From Mesotaenium endlicherianum (Eukaryota; Streptophyta; Zygnematophyceae; Zygnematales; Mesotaeniaceae), in NCBI GenBank assembly GCA_009602735.1, contig WELA01009514.1, positions 41,192 through 105,191 of the forward strand: 64,000 nucleotides of DNA. The letters run 5' to 3'. Below, one piece after another: positions 28,150 to 37,362 of this stretch. The notes beneath the pieces are model-generated. The model was not told the DNA's origin. It saw only the letters and a program-made list of their open reading frames with translations, and ran no database searches. The translations under genes and the position numbers were made by a program. The stretch's first letter is position 1; each line of letters starts with the position of its first letter.

Positions 28150-28397
28150 TCGATATAAGTTAATAGGTTAACGACTTGGTTAGGAGAGGATGGCTTGTGT
28201 GGGGACTACAGTACTGCGCGTGGCTGCTGTTCTGTCACTTATGGTACATGCGGATTTCCGTTGTACAGCGATCAGGACGATATGTCATTTGTGCAACCTT
28301 GCATAGCATCAATGCTTTCAAAATTATAGTGATAAGCGTTGTACATTCTGTTTCCCCCTACAGGTTCATGCTCCCCGGATCCGCTCCGGGCGAATCC

Positions 28398-29597
28398 TCA
28401 ATTATTCAAAATTAGGGTTTTGTTCTGAATGATGTGGTATAGTTTGATGGTAAGCGCCTGGAACAGCATTTTGGCATTGGCATTCCGCTCAATATAGTAA
28501 GCTGCCCGGTCCAACTCCTCGATGATGGCTTGCTGCTGGCTTACCGAAGCGATCTTATTGAGGCGGAGGGCAAAATCCCGCTCATTATCGCCCATCATCA
28601 GTTGCCCGGCACCCAGTACCTTAATACGGACGCTCAGTTCCAGCAGGTGGTTGAAATAACGCAGGAACTGTTTCTGCTTTTCCCTTCCCAGCTTACTCAC
28701 TTCCTCTGTAAACTTCACCTGGGCCAGGGGACCGCCTTTCAGGGTGGCATTCAGCCAGTCGCGCAGCAGGCTTTGCCAATCTTCATCGGAATGCTGCAAC
28801 AACTGGAGGGCTTCGCGGTAATTGCCTTCAGAGATGCCGGCGATCTGGCGGGCTGTTTCAACACTGGCCTGGGCCCTTTCTACCAAGGCTTGTTCCACCT
28901 CGTTGTTTTCGAGCGAAGGGATTTTTACCAACTGGCAACGGCTGAGGATCGTGGGCAATATCTGCTCATCGTTCTCGGCTACCAGTATAAATAAAGTATT
29001 GGGGGGCGGTTCTTCTATCAGCTTCAACAGTTTATTGCCTTCCTTACCCAGGTATTCGGGCATCCACAGCACCAGCACTTTGTATTCGCTTTCGAAACTT
29101 TTCAGGCTCAGCTTGCGGATGATGTCATTGCATTCATCAGCCGTGATATTACCTTGCTTGTTCTCAGCGCCGATGAACTGGAGCCAGTCATACACATTGC
29201 CATAAGGGAATTGTGTGATGAATTCGCGCCATTCACTGATATAATCGGCGCTGATGGGTTTATCGCCACTTTTCCTGGGGATCACCGGGTATGAAAAATG
29301 AAGATCGGGGTGGATCAGTTGTTCTGCCCGTTGGAATGCAGATTCTCCAACAACCTGCTCCGGAGTCAAAAAAGAAGGTTTTGATTCCAGTGCGGTAAAT
29401 CCGCCGAACAGATCGGCCACTTCGGGAGATGCCACAGGCTGACTCACCACATATTGTGCAAATGCCAATGCAAGGGGTAGTGTTCCACTGCCTTCACGCC
29501 CTAGAAAAAGCAGTGCGTGACTGAGCCTGTTTTGCTCTACCATTTCTACCAGGTGCTGCTTCGTGGCGTACTGACCTATAACGTCTTTGAATTGCAT
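28398..29597 (-). CDS. holB: DNA polymerase III subunit delta'
   Basis: A clamp-loader subunit of 399 residues with the AAA+ fold. N-terminal motifs are FKDVIGQYATKQHLVEMV and LSHALLFLGREGSGTLPLAL. The Walker A position reads GREGSGTL, with Thr where Lys is required, so it should not hydrolyse ATP, as is usual for delta'. Sensor region: TLFILVAENDEQILPTILSRCQ. There is no Cys4 zinc module, common in Bacteroidota. A hairpin, CCCGGA and TCCGGG (28374-28390), lies just past its stop but lacks a T tract. Confidence 0.92.
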   Translation of the reverse strand: MQFKDVIGQYATKQHLVEMVEQNRLSHALLFLGREGSGTLPLALAFAQYVVSQPVASPEVADLFGGFTALESKPSFLTPEQVVGESAFQRAEQLIHPDLHFSYPVIPRKSGDKPISADYISEWREFITQFPYGNVYDWLQFIGAENKQGNITADECNDIIRKLSLKSFESEYKVLVLWMPEYLGKEGNKLLKLIEEPPPNTLFILVAENDEQILPTILSRCQLVKIPSLENNEVEQALVERAQASVETARQIAGISEGNYREALQLLQHSDEDWQSLLRDWLNATLKGGPLAQVKFTEEVSKLGREKQKQFLRYFNHLLELSVRIKVLGAGQLMMGDNERDFALRLNKIASVSQQQAIIEELDRAAYYIERNANAKMLFQALTIKLYHIIQNKTLILNN

Positions 29598-29624
29598 GAA
29601 GGAGCAAAAGTAATACTGAAAGAC

Positions 29625-30158
29625 CTATTTCAGGTACTTCAATATTTCCTCATCGTCGGGCTTTACTTTGCTGGGAAAATAAGCGATCATTTTTCCGTCT
29701 TCATCCAACAAAAATTTGTTGAAGTTCCAGGCAATGGTTGCATCCAGCACGCCATTCTGGTCTTTGCTGGTAAGCCATTTGTAAATGGGCGCTGTATCAT
29801 CTCCTTTTACGCTAACCTTGCTGGCCAGGGGAAAAGTTACACCGAATCTGGCTTTACAGAACTGTTGTATCTCATCATTGCTGCCGGGCTCCTGTGAGCC
29901 GAAATTATTGGCCGGGAAGCCAACGATCACCAGCTTGTCTTTGTATGTTTCATATACTTTCTCCAGCGCCTCATATTGAGGAGTGTAACCACATTTGGAA
30001 GCTGTATTTACCACCAGTATTTTCTTGCCTTTGAATTTGGCAAAATCTATCACACCTCCATCAATGGATTTCACTTTGAACTGGTGTATGCTAGGGCCGA
30101 CCGGCAAGGTGAATGCACTCAGCAACGCGGCTATAGCAAATGTCATGAGGTATTTCAT
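29625..30158 (-). CDS. Glutathione peroxidase-like thiol peroxidase
   Basis: A 177-residue thioredoxin-fold peroxidase with an N-terminal signal sequence (YLMTFAIAALLSAFTLPVG), so it probably acts in the periplasm. The catalytic Cys is in NTASKCGYTPQY (Cys, not selenocysteine), with Gln in FGSQEPGSN and the WNFNKFLL tryptophan-asparagine motif. Such enzymes usually use thioredoxin-like donors rather than glutathione. It lies 27 bases upstream of holB on the same strand. Confidence 0.93.
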   Translation of the reverse strand: MKYLMTFAIAALLSAFTLPVGPSIHQFKVKSIDGGVIDFAKFKGKKILVVNTASKCGYTPQYEALEKVYETYKDKLVIVGFPANNFGSQEPGSNDEIQQFCKARFGVTFPLASKVSVKGDDTAPIYKWLTSKDQNGVLDATIAWNFNKFLLDEDGKMIAYFPSKVKPDDEEILKYLK

Positions 30159-30232
30159 GGGTAATTATTTAAGTACTAAAGTTAACATGATTATAGGAAA
30201 TGCGGATGTTCAATTTGATGAATGGGCGGCTA

Positions 30233-30934
30233 TCAGATGGTATACGCCACGGCGCCAATGCTAACGCGCACATTGCCAGCTTTTAGCAGTGCAGCTCCAC
30301 AGGCTTCCAGTGTAGCGCCGGTAGTGATCACATCATCAATGAGTAAAACGTGTTTGTTTTGAAGAGATGCCGGATCGTTGAGAGCAAATACATTTTCCAT
30401 ATTTTGCCAGCGGCTGAGCCGGTTCTGGTGCGTTTGGGTATCGGTGAACCTTGTTCTGCTGAGAGCATGCGCCAATAAAGGTTTGTTCCATACAGCAGCA
30501 ATTCCTTCACAGATGAGTTGTGCCTGGTTATAACCCCTGCGGTATTCTTTTTTTCTGTTAAGCGGAACGGGTATCAGCAGGTCTATCGTTTCAAACCTGC
30601 CGCTGGCTTCCAGCATTCTTCCCATCATCCTGCCAAAAAAATAACCCAGCTCGCGTTGTTGTTTGTATTTGAGTTGCACCAGCAGGTGCTGCAGGAGTGA
30701 ATGTTTGGTGAAATAATAAGCGGCTCCGGCCTGTATTACCGGCAGGCGGCCATAAAAAATCTTTTCAACAGGATTGCCTTGCAGGGGGAAGAAATTTGTT
30801 CCGGGTAATTGCAGCAGGCACTTGCCGCATAACAGGTTGCTGTGCTCGAGGATATCGGTACCGCATCCTTCGCAATTATGCGGGAAAAAAAGATGACCGA
30901 AGTCCGCCGCAATGGATTTCAGCAAAGCGATCAT
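30233..30934 (-). CDS. ComF family protein (phosphoribosyltransferase fold)
   Basis: A 233-residue protein of the ComF/GntX family linked to DNA uptake. An N-terminal zinc finger (CEGCGTDI...LLCGKCL) is followed by the PRTase domain, whose signature is HVLLIDDVITTGATLEAC. The internal segment IPVPLNRKKEYRRGYNQAQLI is highly typical. It is near radA and on the same strand. ComEC is found elsewhere in the window, so a competence-like uptake system is possible. Confidence 0.92.
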   Translation of the reverse strand: MIALLKSIAADFGHLFFPHNCEGCGTDILEHSNLLCGKCLLQLPGTNFFPLQGNPVEKIFYGRLPVIQAGAAYYFTKHSLLQHLLVQLKYKQQRELGYFFGRMMGRMLEASGRFETIDLLIPVPLNRKKEYRRGYNQAQLICEGIAAVWNKPLLAHALSRTRFTDTQTHQNRLSRWQNMENVFALNDPASLQNKHVLLIDDVITTGATLEACGAALLKAGNVRVSIGAVAYTI

Positions 30935-30987
30935 GCATCCAAAATAAGCGGTATGCGGTGATGTGCGAACAGGTATTTGCCGAAAAT

Positions 30988-32358
30988 CTAAAACAGTTGG
31001 CGATACACTTCATCTACCCGGCCTAACGGAATGATCTCGATCCTGAATGATTTCGGGTTGAAACTTTTTCTGTTGTACTGCGAAACGATGATCTTTTCAA
31101 AGCCGAGTTTCTCTGCTTCTGCTATGCGTTGCTCGATCCTGTTTACGGCCCTGATCTCACCATTCAATCCTACTTCACCCGCAAAACAGATATGCGGCGG
31201 CAGGGGTATGTCTTCATAGGAAGAGAGCAGTGCGCAGATTACGGCCAGGTCAAGCGAAGGGTCTTCCACCTTGATGCCGCCGGCGATGTTTACAAAAACA
31301 TCTTTCATACCAAACTGGAAGCCGCCTCTTTTTTCCAACACGGCAAGTAATAACTGCAACCTGCGCAAATCAAAACCTGTTACCGTTCTTTGCGGTGTGC
31401 CATATACGCTTTGTGTTACAAGTGCCTGCACTTCTACCAGCAAAGGCCGCATACCTTCGATCGTTGCAGCAATGGCGCTGCCGCTCAACTGCTCTTCACG
31501 CTGGGCAATGAGTATTTCAGAAGGATTGGATACGGTGCGCATGCCTTCACCCGTCATTTCATAAATGCCCAGTTCAGCTGTACTGCCGAAACGGTTCTTC
31601 AAAGTACGGAGGATGCGGTACACATAATGCCGGTCGCCTTCGAACTGCAATACGGTGTCTACCATATGTTCCAGTATTTTCGGACCGGCAATGGCGCCGT
31701 CTTTCGTAATATGACCGATAAGGAAAACAGGTGTGCCTGTTTCTTTGGCAAAGCGATGGAATTCAGCGGCGCATTCGCGGATCTGCGATACACTGCCGGC
31801 CGATGAATCGATGAGATTGGATTGAAGGGTTTGTATCGAATCTACAATGACCAGTTGCGGTTTCAGTTTTTTGATTTCCTGGAAGATGGTCTGCGTAGCG
31901 GTTTCAGTGAGTAAATAAAAATTAGGATTGATGATCTTCAGGCGATCGGCACGCATCTTTACCTGCTGTTCGCTTTCTTCTCCGCTGATATATAATACTA
32001 CGAGTTCATTGGCTAATAATCCGTTTTGTAAAAACAAGGTACTCTTACCAATACCAGGCTCGCCTGCTACCAATACCAGGCTGCCCGGAACAATACCTCC
32101 GCCCAGCACGCGATTCAGTTCAGGATCTTTTGTAACGATTCTTTTTTCTTCACCGGCGCTTACCGCTTCCAATGCAATAACCCGGGAACCTTTTTTCTCA
32201 GGATGATAACCATCCCATTTCACTTCCTGTTGCCCACCTTTTTGCAATACTTCTTCGGTAAACGTATTCCATTGCGCACAGCCCGGACATTTGCCCAACC
32301 ATTTGGCACTTTCATAACCACAATTGCTACAGAAAAAAGCCGTTTTAATTTTACTCAT
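30988..32358 (-). CDS. radA: DNA repair protein RadA
   Basis: A 456-residue RecA-like helicase that promotes branch migration in recombination. The N-terminal zinc finger (CSNCGYES...CPGC), Walker A GEPGIGKST, the RadA-specific LKNRFGSTAE, and the C-terminal Lon-like domain (VFVNIAGGIKVEDPSLDLAV, GEVGLNGEIR) appear in the standard order. Length is normal. The upstream region is a 620-base gap without a gene. Confidence 0.97.
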   Translation of the reverse strand: MSKIKTAFFCSNCGYESAKWLGKCPGCAQWNTFTEEVLQKGGQQEVKWDGYHPEKKGSRVIALEAVSAGEEKRIVTKDPELNRVLGGGIVPGSLVLVAGEPGIGKSTLFLQNGLLANELVVLYISGEESEQQVKMRADRLKIINPNFYLLTETATQTIFQEIKKLKPQLVIVDSIQTLQSNLIDSSAGSVSQIRECAAEFHRFAKETGTPVFLIGHITKDGAIAGPKILEHMVDTVLQFEGDRHYVYRILRTLKNRFGSTAELGIYEMTGEGMRTVSNPSEILIAQREEQLSGSAIAATIEGMRPLLVEVQALVTQSVYGTPQRTVTGFDLRRLQLLLAVLEKRGGFQFGMKDVFVNIAGGIKVEDPSLDLAVICALLSSYEDIPLPPHICFAGEVGLNGEIRAVNRIEQRIAEAEKLGFEKIIVSQYNRKSFNPKSFRIEIIPLGRVDEVYRQLF

Positions 32359-32979
32359 AAGAGGCTAAAGGTAAACAGCTAAAATAAAATGACATGAATC
32401 GTTGATACATTTCATGCTTTGATATGCGATGATTGAACTGCTACCATAATCATTAAAAATGATCAAAACAGGCAATCGAAATAAATGGAAGGAAAAAACG
32501 TTGCAGACCTGCTTAAGGATATGTAAAAGGGTCAGCATTACTGCCGACCCTGTTTACTTACTAACCCATTAAATTCTGCCACTAAATTACAAAAACAGGC
32601 CACATTGCAAAATTATTTTTTGTCCTTGTGCATAAATTAAATGCCTCCCGAAAGGGCCGCCCCGGGTTAATTTTTTGTTAGGTATTTTTTACACTTCAGC
32701 TGGCCAAAATACCCATGGAGAAAGGGTTTTACGAAGAAAATGAACATTTACTAAAATTTAATATATAGGATGGTGCCAGGTAGCGTCTAAGGCTTTTCAT
32801 GCAGCAATTATTTTTTTAATATTATTATCAATAGAGATTTTCCAGTCATTGAATTCATAGAAAAAAATACACCCTGATGTGGGAACGGGTACCGCCAAAA
32901 GCAAGCGAAGGATACCGGCAACCAGCATCCTTCGCAAGTGTTAAAAAAATATTAAAAATTAGTTAAAACAAGTATGGCT
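32359..32979. other. AT-rich intergenic region with a short hairpin and mini-ORF
   Basis: No convincing protein gene is seen in this 621-base gap between radA and rng, which both read leftward. The notable items are a 13-codon ORF on the + strand (32485-32526, M-E-G-K-N-V-A-D-L-L-K-D-M) followed at 32529 by a hairpin (GGGTC...GACCC), and a larger hairpin at 32905-32935. The remainder is AT-rich and may hold the radA promoter and untranslated ends. Confidence 0.5.
32905..32935 (-). terminator. Hairpin downstream of rng
   Basis: GCGAAGGAT (32905-32913) and ATCCTTCGC (32927-32935) form a perfect 9-bp stem with a 13-base loop, 45 bases past the rng stop. Only a broken T tract (TTGCTTTT) follows on the minus strand, so termination is probable but not certain. 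Confidence 0.5.
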
Positions 32980-34530
32980 TTAAAACTTGATCTCCTCATC
33001 CCTTTCATCAAAGAACCTGAATTCGATGAGTTGATAATTGGTATTGGCCTGCGCTTTCAGTTTCATCTTGAATTTCCGTTTCCATTTCTTCAGAATAGAA
33101 TTGAAGAAGCCTTTGGTCAGGTGCGAATAAACGATCGGGTGCACCACCAGGGTAAGGTTATTGTGCGCGTGTGTAACCAAGTAGTGCAAACGTTTTTCAA
33201 TCTCATCTTCCAGCAAAAGGGTGGAAGTGATCTTGCCGGTTCCGTGGCAAACCGGACAAACCTCGGCCGTATTGATATTCACTTCCGGGCGCATGCGCTG
33301 ACGGGTGATCTGCAGCAGTCCGAATTTGGAAATGGGCAATACCGAATGTTTGGCCCTGTCGGTCTTCATGAATGATTCTACCGCTTCCTGCACTTTCTTC
33401 TTATTGTCGGGCAGTTTCATATCAATGAAATCCACCACGATGATGCCACCGATATCGCGTAGCCTCAATTGTCTTGCAATCTCTTCAGCAGCTTCGAGAT
33501 TGGTGCCAAGGGCATTGTCTTCCTGGTTATTGCTCACGCTCTTGTAACCGCTGTTTACGTCTATTACGTGCAACGCCTCCGTATGCTCGATAATGAGGTA
33601 AGCGCCGCTGGGCAGGTTGACCGTTTTACCGAAAGAAGATTTTACCTGTTTGGTTACGCCATACTGGTCGAAGATGGGTAGTCCGTTGTTGTATAAGGAA
33701 ACGATATCTGTTTTGTCGGGTGCGATGCGCTGTATATAACTCTGCGTAACGCCGAACAAATTTTTATCGTTGACAACGATCTTATTGAAATCGGCGCTCA
33801 ACAGGTCACGCAGTATGCTGGTGGTCTTGTTCTCTTCGCTCATGATCCTGACAGGAGCGGCGGCCCCTTTCAGGTTTTTCTGAATGGTTTTCCAGGTTTC
33901 TGTAAGCGCCAGCATATCCTGGTGTAATTCGGCGGTGCTCTTGCCTTCGGCAGCAGTGCGCACGATCACGCCAAAATTCTTGGGCCGGATGGCTTCCACG
34001 ATCTTGTGCAGTCTTTTTCTTTCTTCGGCCGAATGTATCTTTTTAGATACGGCTACGATCTCATTGAAGGGCGTTACTACCACAAAGCGGCCGGGCAATG
34101 ATATTTCACAGCTCAGGCGCGGACCTTTAGCAGCAATGGGTTCTTTCAATATCTGCACCAGCACATTGGGCTTGCCATTCAACACTTCGTTGATCTTTCC
34201 CGTTTTAACGATCTCTGCTTCCGGTTGAAATTTGGAAAAATCGAACCCATTCTCCTCTTTGTTGTTCATGGCCAGTTGGGTGAACTTGATAATGGAACGG
34301 GCATAAGGACTCAGATCGGTATAATGCAGGAATGCATCTTTCTCGAAGCCAACATCCACGAAGGCAGCATTGAGACCCGGGATGAGTTTTTTCACCTTCC
34401 CCAGGTACAGGTCGCCCACAGCAAAATTGGCGTCGGCTTTTTCGTTGTGCAGCTCCACCAGTTTTTTATCTTCCAGCAACGCGATTTCCACGCCTGCGGG
34501 AGCAGCATTAATGATTAATTCTTTGTTCAC
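32980..34530 (-). CDS. rng: Ribonuclease E/G family protein
   Basis: A 516-residue endoribonuclease for rRNA and mRNA processing. An N-terminal S1 domain (VGDLYLGKVKKLIPGLNAAFVDVG) is followed by the catalytic core, with Mg-binding aspartates in HVIDVNSGYKS and VVDFIDMKLPDNKKK, and the zinc-link CPVCHGTGK. I chose GTG 34530 (MNKELIINAAPAG) because the conserved N-terminus begins there; the longer ATG form adds an unrelated Cys-rich stretch. The downstream degradosome scaffold of RNase E is absent, so this is the RNase G-like size. It follows HU, TPR and the 31-residue gene on the same strand. Confidence 0.94.
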   Translation of the reverse strand: MNKELIINAAPAGVEIALLEDKKLVELHNEKADANFAVGDLYLGKVKKLIPGLNAAFVDVGFEKDAFLHYTDLSPYARSIIKFTQLAMNNKEENGFDFSKFQPEAEIVKTGKINEVLNGKPNVLVQILKEPIAAKGPRLSCEISLPGRFVVVTPFNEIVAVSKKIHSAEERKRLHKIVEAIRPKNFGVIVRTAAEGKSTAELHQDMLALTETWKTIQKNLKGAAAPVRIMSEENKTTSILRDLLSADFNKIVVNDKNLFGVTQSYIQRIAPDKTDIVSLYNNGLPIFDQYGVTKQVKSSFGKTVNLPSGAYLIIEHTEALHVIDVNSGYKSVSNNQEDNALGTNLEAAEEIARQLRLRDIGGIIVVDFIDMKLPDNKKKVQEAVESFMKTDRAKHSVLPISKFGLLQITRQRMRPEVNINTAEVCPVCHGTGKITSTLLLEDEIEKRLHYLVTHAHNNLTLVVHPIVYSHLTKGFFNSILKKWKRKFKMKLKAQANTNYQLIEFRFFDERDEEIKF

Positions 34531-34683
34531 AGAACAGCAACTTTTAAATACAAAATCACTTGCCGGTATGATCATACAGCAAATAAACCACACTTGAATC
34601 TGTGAAATCTGCCACCGGAAAAGGGAAGGATAAGGAAAAGTTGCACAGTGAAGAAAGGAAGTGGCTTATGTCAGATTAGTGTT

Positions 34684-34716
34684 AAACGCGACCCCGGCTT
34701 TGCCTGGATCGCGTTT
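34684..34716 (-). terminator. Terminator after the 31-residue gene
   Basis: AAACGCGA (34684-34691) and TCGCGTTT (34709-34716) form an 8-bp stem 28 bases past the stop of the small basic gene. The T tract is only TTT. If functional, it separates that gene from rng. Confidence 0.55.
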
Positions 34717-34743
34717 ATATCATGGTTAGAAAGAAGAAACGAA

Positions 34744-34839
34744 TTATTTGTTCTTCTTCTTATGACGGTTTTTTCTAAGGCGCTTTTTACGTTTGTGGGT
34801 CGCAATTTTATGACGCTTTCTCTTCTTACCACAAGGCAT
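34744..34839 (-). CDS. Small basic ribosomal-type protein (AURKAIP1/COX24-like, 31 aa)
   Basis: A 31-residue, extremely basic protein too short for most gene finders. It starts at ATG 34839 (MPCGKKRKRHKI), continues ATHKRKKRLRKNRH and ends with KKKNK. About two thirds of residues are Lys, Arg or His. The RKKRLRKNRHKK pattern matches the AURKAIP1/COX24-like small-subunit proteins seen in bacteria (compare the bS22 type), which I know from Bacteroidota with the same MPxGKKRKRH start. It lies between the TPR gene and rng, a ribosome- and RNA-related setting. Ribosome association is inferred from the family. Confidence 0.82.
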   Translation of the reverse strand: MPCGKKRKRHKIATHKRKKRLRKNRHKKKNK

Positions 34840-34876
34840 ACTCAAAGTAATTTTATACAGTTAAACAATTAAATTT

Positions 34877-35725
34877 CTATTTCTTCAGTTCAAGAATTCT
34901 CTTATCAATTTCAGCCTTTGCTTCCGGTATCCGGATCAGCTTTTCGGCCACCTCATACCACTGGATGGCATTTGCTTTTTCACCATGCAGATCGTAACAT
35001 TCGGCCAGGTGAAAAATCGCTTCCAGGTTATCGGGCTGGTGTTCCACTACGATCTTGAACCTTTCAATGGCTTTATCGTACTGGCCGCTTTTCTTGCCTC
35101 CCAGACCCAATATCATTTGCCCGTACAGGTTATCGGGATGTTTCGCAACGATCTCACGCACCGGTAAAATACCTTGCATAGGATTGTCGGAAATATTGCC
35201 GAACATATAACAGGCACCCAGTCCAATCCGGCTGGAATCATTGGCCGGATTGATGGCGAGGGCTTTCTCTAAAAGAACTTTTGCATTCGTCGCCAGCCAG
35301 TTTTGCATGGCCGGGTTCGTTTCTGCCATCAGGTTATCTAAAAACAGATGGGCGGCAAAGGTGAGGCTTTTTTCAGAATTTTCCAACTTCGCCGCTTCAC
35401 CGGTATAATAAGCATAAGGTTCGAACACCCGGGCCGAGTCGCTCCAGAACCTGGCCAACTGGTGATAAACATGTATTTGCTGGTCTTTTATATCACCCCT
35501 TACAACGGCGTTTTCAAGCCGGGTAAGGCGTTCGGCCTGTGCGGGACTGATGTGTTCCTTGGCTTTCGCCAATAAAGTTTCGAACCGGATAGATGGAGAG
35601 GAAGCAGCATTTGCTGCAACCGCTGTGGCGGGCTGTTTGTGCGGAGGTACGGTTATACCAAAGCTAAATAATAGAATGAATGCTAATAATGCACTACTGA
35701 TCAGTAACCACTGCTGCTTTTTCAC
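34877..35725 (-). CDS. Tetratricopeptide repeat protein with N-terminal membrane anchor
   Basis: A 282-residue protein with an N-terminal hydrophobic segment (residues about 5-27, WLLISSALLAFILLFSFGI) and a TPR region over the C-terminal half (KALAINPANDSSRIGLGACY, KIVVEHQPDNLEAIFHLAECY). It would be an anchored periplasmic scaffold. No enzymatic motif is seen. It lies 22 bases after HU on the same strand, a pairing common in Bacteroidota. Specific function unknown. Confidence 0.88.
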   Translation of the reverse strand: MKKQQWLLISSALLAFILLFSFGITVPPHKQPATAVAANAASSPSIRFETLLAKAKEHISPAQAERLTRLENAVVRGDIKDQQIHVYHQLARFWSDSARVFEPYAYYTGEAAKLENSEKSLTFAAHLFLDNLMAETNPAMQNWLATNAKVLLEKALAINPANDSSRIGLGACYMFGNISDNPMQGILPVREIVAKHPDNLYGQMILGLGGKKSGQYDKAIERFKIVVEHQPDNLEAIFHLAECYDLHGEKANAIQWYEVAEKLIRIPEAKAEIDKRILELKK

Positions 35726-35747
35726 TTATCGATGAATTTCTGCAAAG

Positions 35748-36038
35748 TTACTCCGGCTTGTGCTTGCTTTTTACTTCATTCACAAATTCTTTCGCAGGCT
35801 TGAAAGCCGGTACATAATGCTCAGGAATTTCAACCGCTGTATTCTTTTTGATGTTGCGTCCGATCTTAGCCGCACGCTTCTTGGTAATGAAACTGCCAAA
35901 ACCACGGATATAAATATTCTGCCCGTTGGAAAGGCTTTCCTTCACCTCTTTGAACATGGTTTCAAGGGTTACCAATACATCTACTTTTGGAATACCGGTT
36001 TTTTCCGATATCTGGTTGATAAGGTCTGACTTACGCAT
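35748..36038 (-). CDS. HU/IHF family DNA-binding protein
   Basis: A 96-residue nucleoid protein that bends DNA as a dimer. The family pattern is complete: MRKSDLINQISEKTGIPKVD, GQNIYIRGFGSFITKKRAAK and a proline-containing arm (EIPEHYVPAFKPAKEF). It diverges from mutY. Its start is fixed by the conserved N-terminus. Confidence 0.95.
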   Translation of the reverse strand: MRKSDLINQISEKTGIPKVDVLVTLETMFKEVKESLSNGQNIYIRGFGSFITKKRAAKIGRNIKKNTAVEIPEHYVPAFKPAKEFVNEVKSKHKPE

Positions 36039-36210
36039 TGCGGAGGGGGTTTTTTGCTATTTAACTTAAAATAAGTCAAAAAATCTGGTATTTGCAAGTA
36101 AGATGGCGTAAAAATTATAGACGTTATTGATTGATAGATAAACGGTTCACCCCGGTGAAGCGGAACAGTTTCCGCCTGTTCAGCTGTTTTATCGCATATT
36201 TGCCCCAGGC

Positions 36211-37278
36211 ATGAAGCAAAAATTTTCAAATATGCTCATGAAATGGCACCGGCTGCATAACAGCCGGCAGATGCCATGGAAGGGTGAAAAGGATCCTTAC
36301 AAGATCTGGCTCAGTGAGATCATATTACAACAAACCCGGGTAGAACAAGGGCTGGCTTATTATAACCGGTTCATCCAGCACTATCCCACCATACAACAAC
36401 TGGCTGCCGCGCCCGATCAGGAAGTGCTTAAACTTTGGGAAGGACTGGGCTATTACAGCCGTTGCCGCAATCTCCTGCTCACTGCACGCCGGATTGTGAA
36501 AGAATACAAAGGCTTATTTCCGCGCGACTATGAAACCCTGCTGAGTTTGAAAGGCGTTGGCCCGTATACCGCTGCAGCCATTGCTTCCTTTGCCTATAAC
36601 CAACCTTATGCCGTAGTAGATGGCAATGTGTTCCGCGTACTGTCGCGCTTTTTCGGACTCGACACTGCCATCGATACCATGCCGGGAAAAAAACTATTCA
36701 CCGGATTAGCGGACGAAGTACTCGATAAGCAATACCCGGCGCTGTTCAACCAGGCCATCATGGATTTTGGCGCTACCGTATGCAAGCCTATGGCGCCTGC
36801 ATGTATCGACTGCCCTGCGCGGAAAGATTGTGCGGCTTTTCTTACCGGTAACGTGAACCGGTTGCCTGTCAAGGAAAAGACCTTGCAACGCAAGCACAGA
36901 TGGTTCTATTATTTCATATTCGAACACCGGGGGAACTGGCTGGTGAACCAACGGAATCAACGCGATATCTGGCAAGGCCTTTTTGAATTTTACCTCTTGG
37001 AAACAGAAGCTGCCTGTGAATGGAACGATAAAAAAGTGATGGAATGGCTGCATGACCAGTATGGCATCGCAGATGCATTATTGGTAAATATTTCATCTGT
37101 TCAAACACAGCAGCTAACACACCAGCAGATCAGGGGGCAATTCATAGAGCTGAAACTTTCCAGTAAGCCCGATTTCCTGAAGTCATACCAGTGGCAGCCA
37201 AAGAAGCGGCTGAAAGAACTTCCTTTTCCCCGTTTCATCACACAATTCCTGGAAGAACATGCCTCAATAGGCTCTTAA
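36211..37278 (+). CDS. mutY: A/G-specific adenine glycosylase
   Basis: A 355-residue base-excision enzyme that removes adenine opposite 8-oxoguanine. The catalytic Glu lies in WLSEIILQQTRVEQG, the helix-hairpin-helix is LKGVGPYTAAAIASFAY with catalytic Asp in VVDGNVFRVLSR. The [4Fe-4S] ligands are CKPMAPACIDC followed by C (C-x6-C-x2-C-x5-C). The C-terminal Nudix-like 8-oxoG domain is present. It starts the mutY-ssb-gldE-gldD group typical of Bacteroidota. Confidence 0.96.
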   Translation: MKQKFSNMLMKWHRLHNSRQMPWKGEKDPYKIWLSEIILQQTRVEQGLAYYNRFIQHYPTIQQLAAAPDQEVLKLWEGLGYYSRCRNLLLTARRIVKEYKGLFPRDYETLLSLKGVGPYTAAAIASFAYNQPYAVVDGNVFRVLSRFFGLDTAIDTMPGKKLFTGLADEVLDKQYPALFNQAIMDFGATVCKPMAPACIDCPARKDCAAFLTGNVNRLPVKEKTLQRKHRWFYYFIFEHRGNWLVNQRNQRDIWQGLFEFYLLETEAACEWNDKKVMEWLHDQYGIADALLVNISSVQTQQLTHQQIRGQFIELKLSSKPDFLKSYQWQPKKRLKELPFPRFITQFLEEHASIGS

Positions 37279-37362
37279 ATTTTTTCACGCCTGTTCTTTT
37301 CTTGCACAAAAAATGTTATTTTTAAGAGTAATATAACCTGCGGCGAACTAAAAATCCATCGT

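Noticed and set aside
28374-28390. CCCGGA/TCCGGG hairpin after holB as a terminator
   Set aside because: The stem is only 6 bp and no T tract follows on the minus strand.
28176-28415. 79-residue + strand ORF between ricT and holB
   Set aside because: It shows no recognisable domain or start signal and its composition (Trp/Cys/Ile mix) looks random. It overlaps the end of holB. Left as intergenic.
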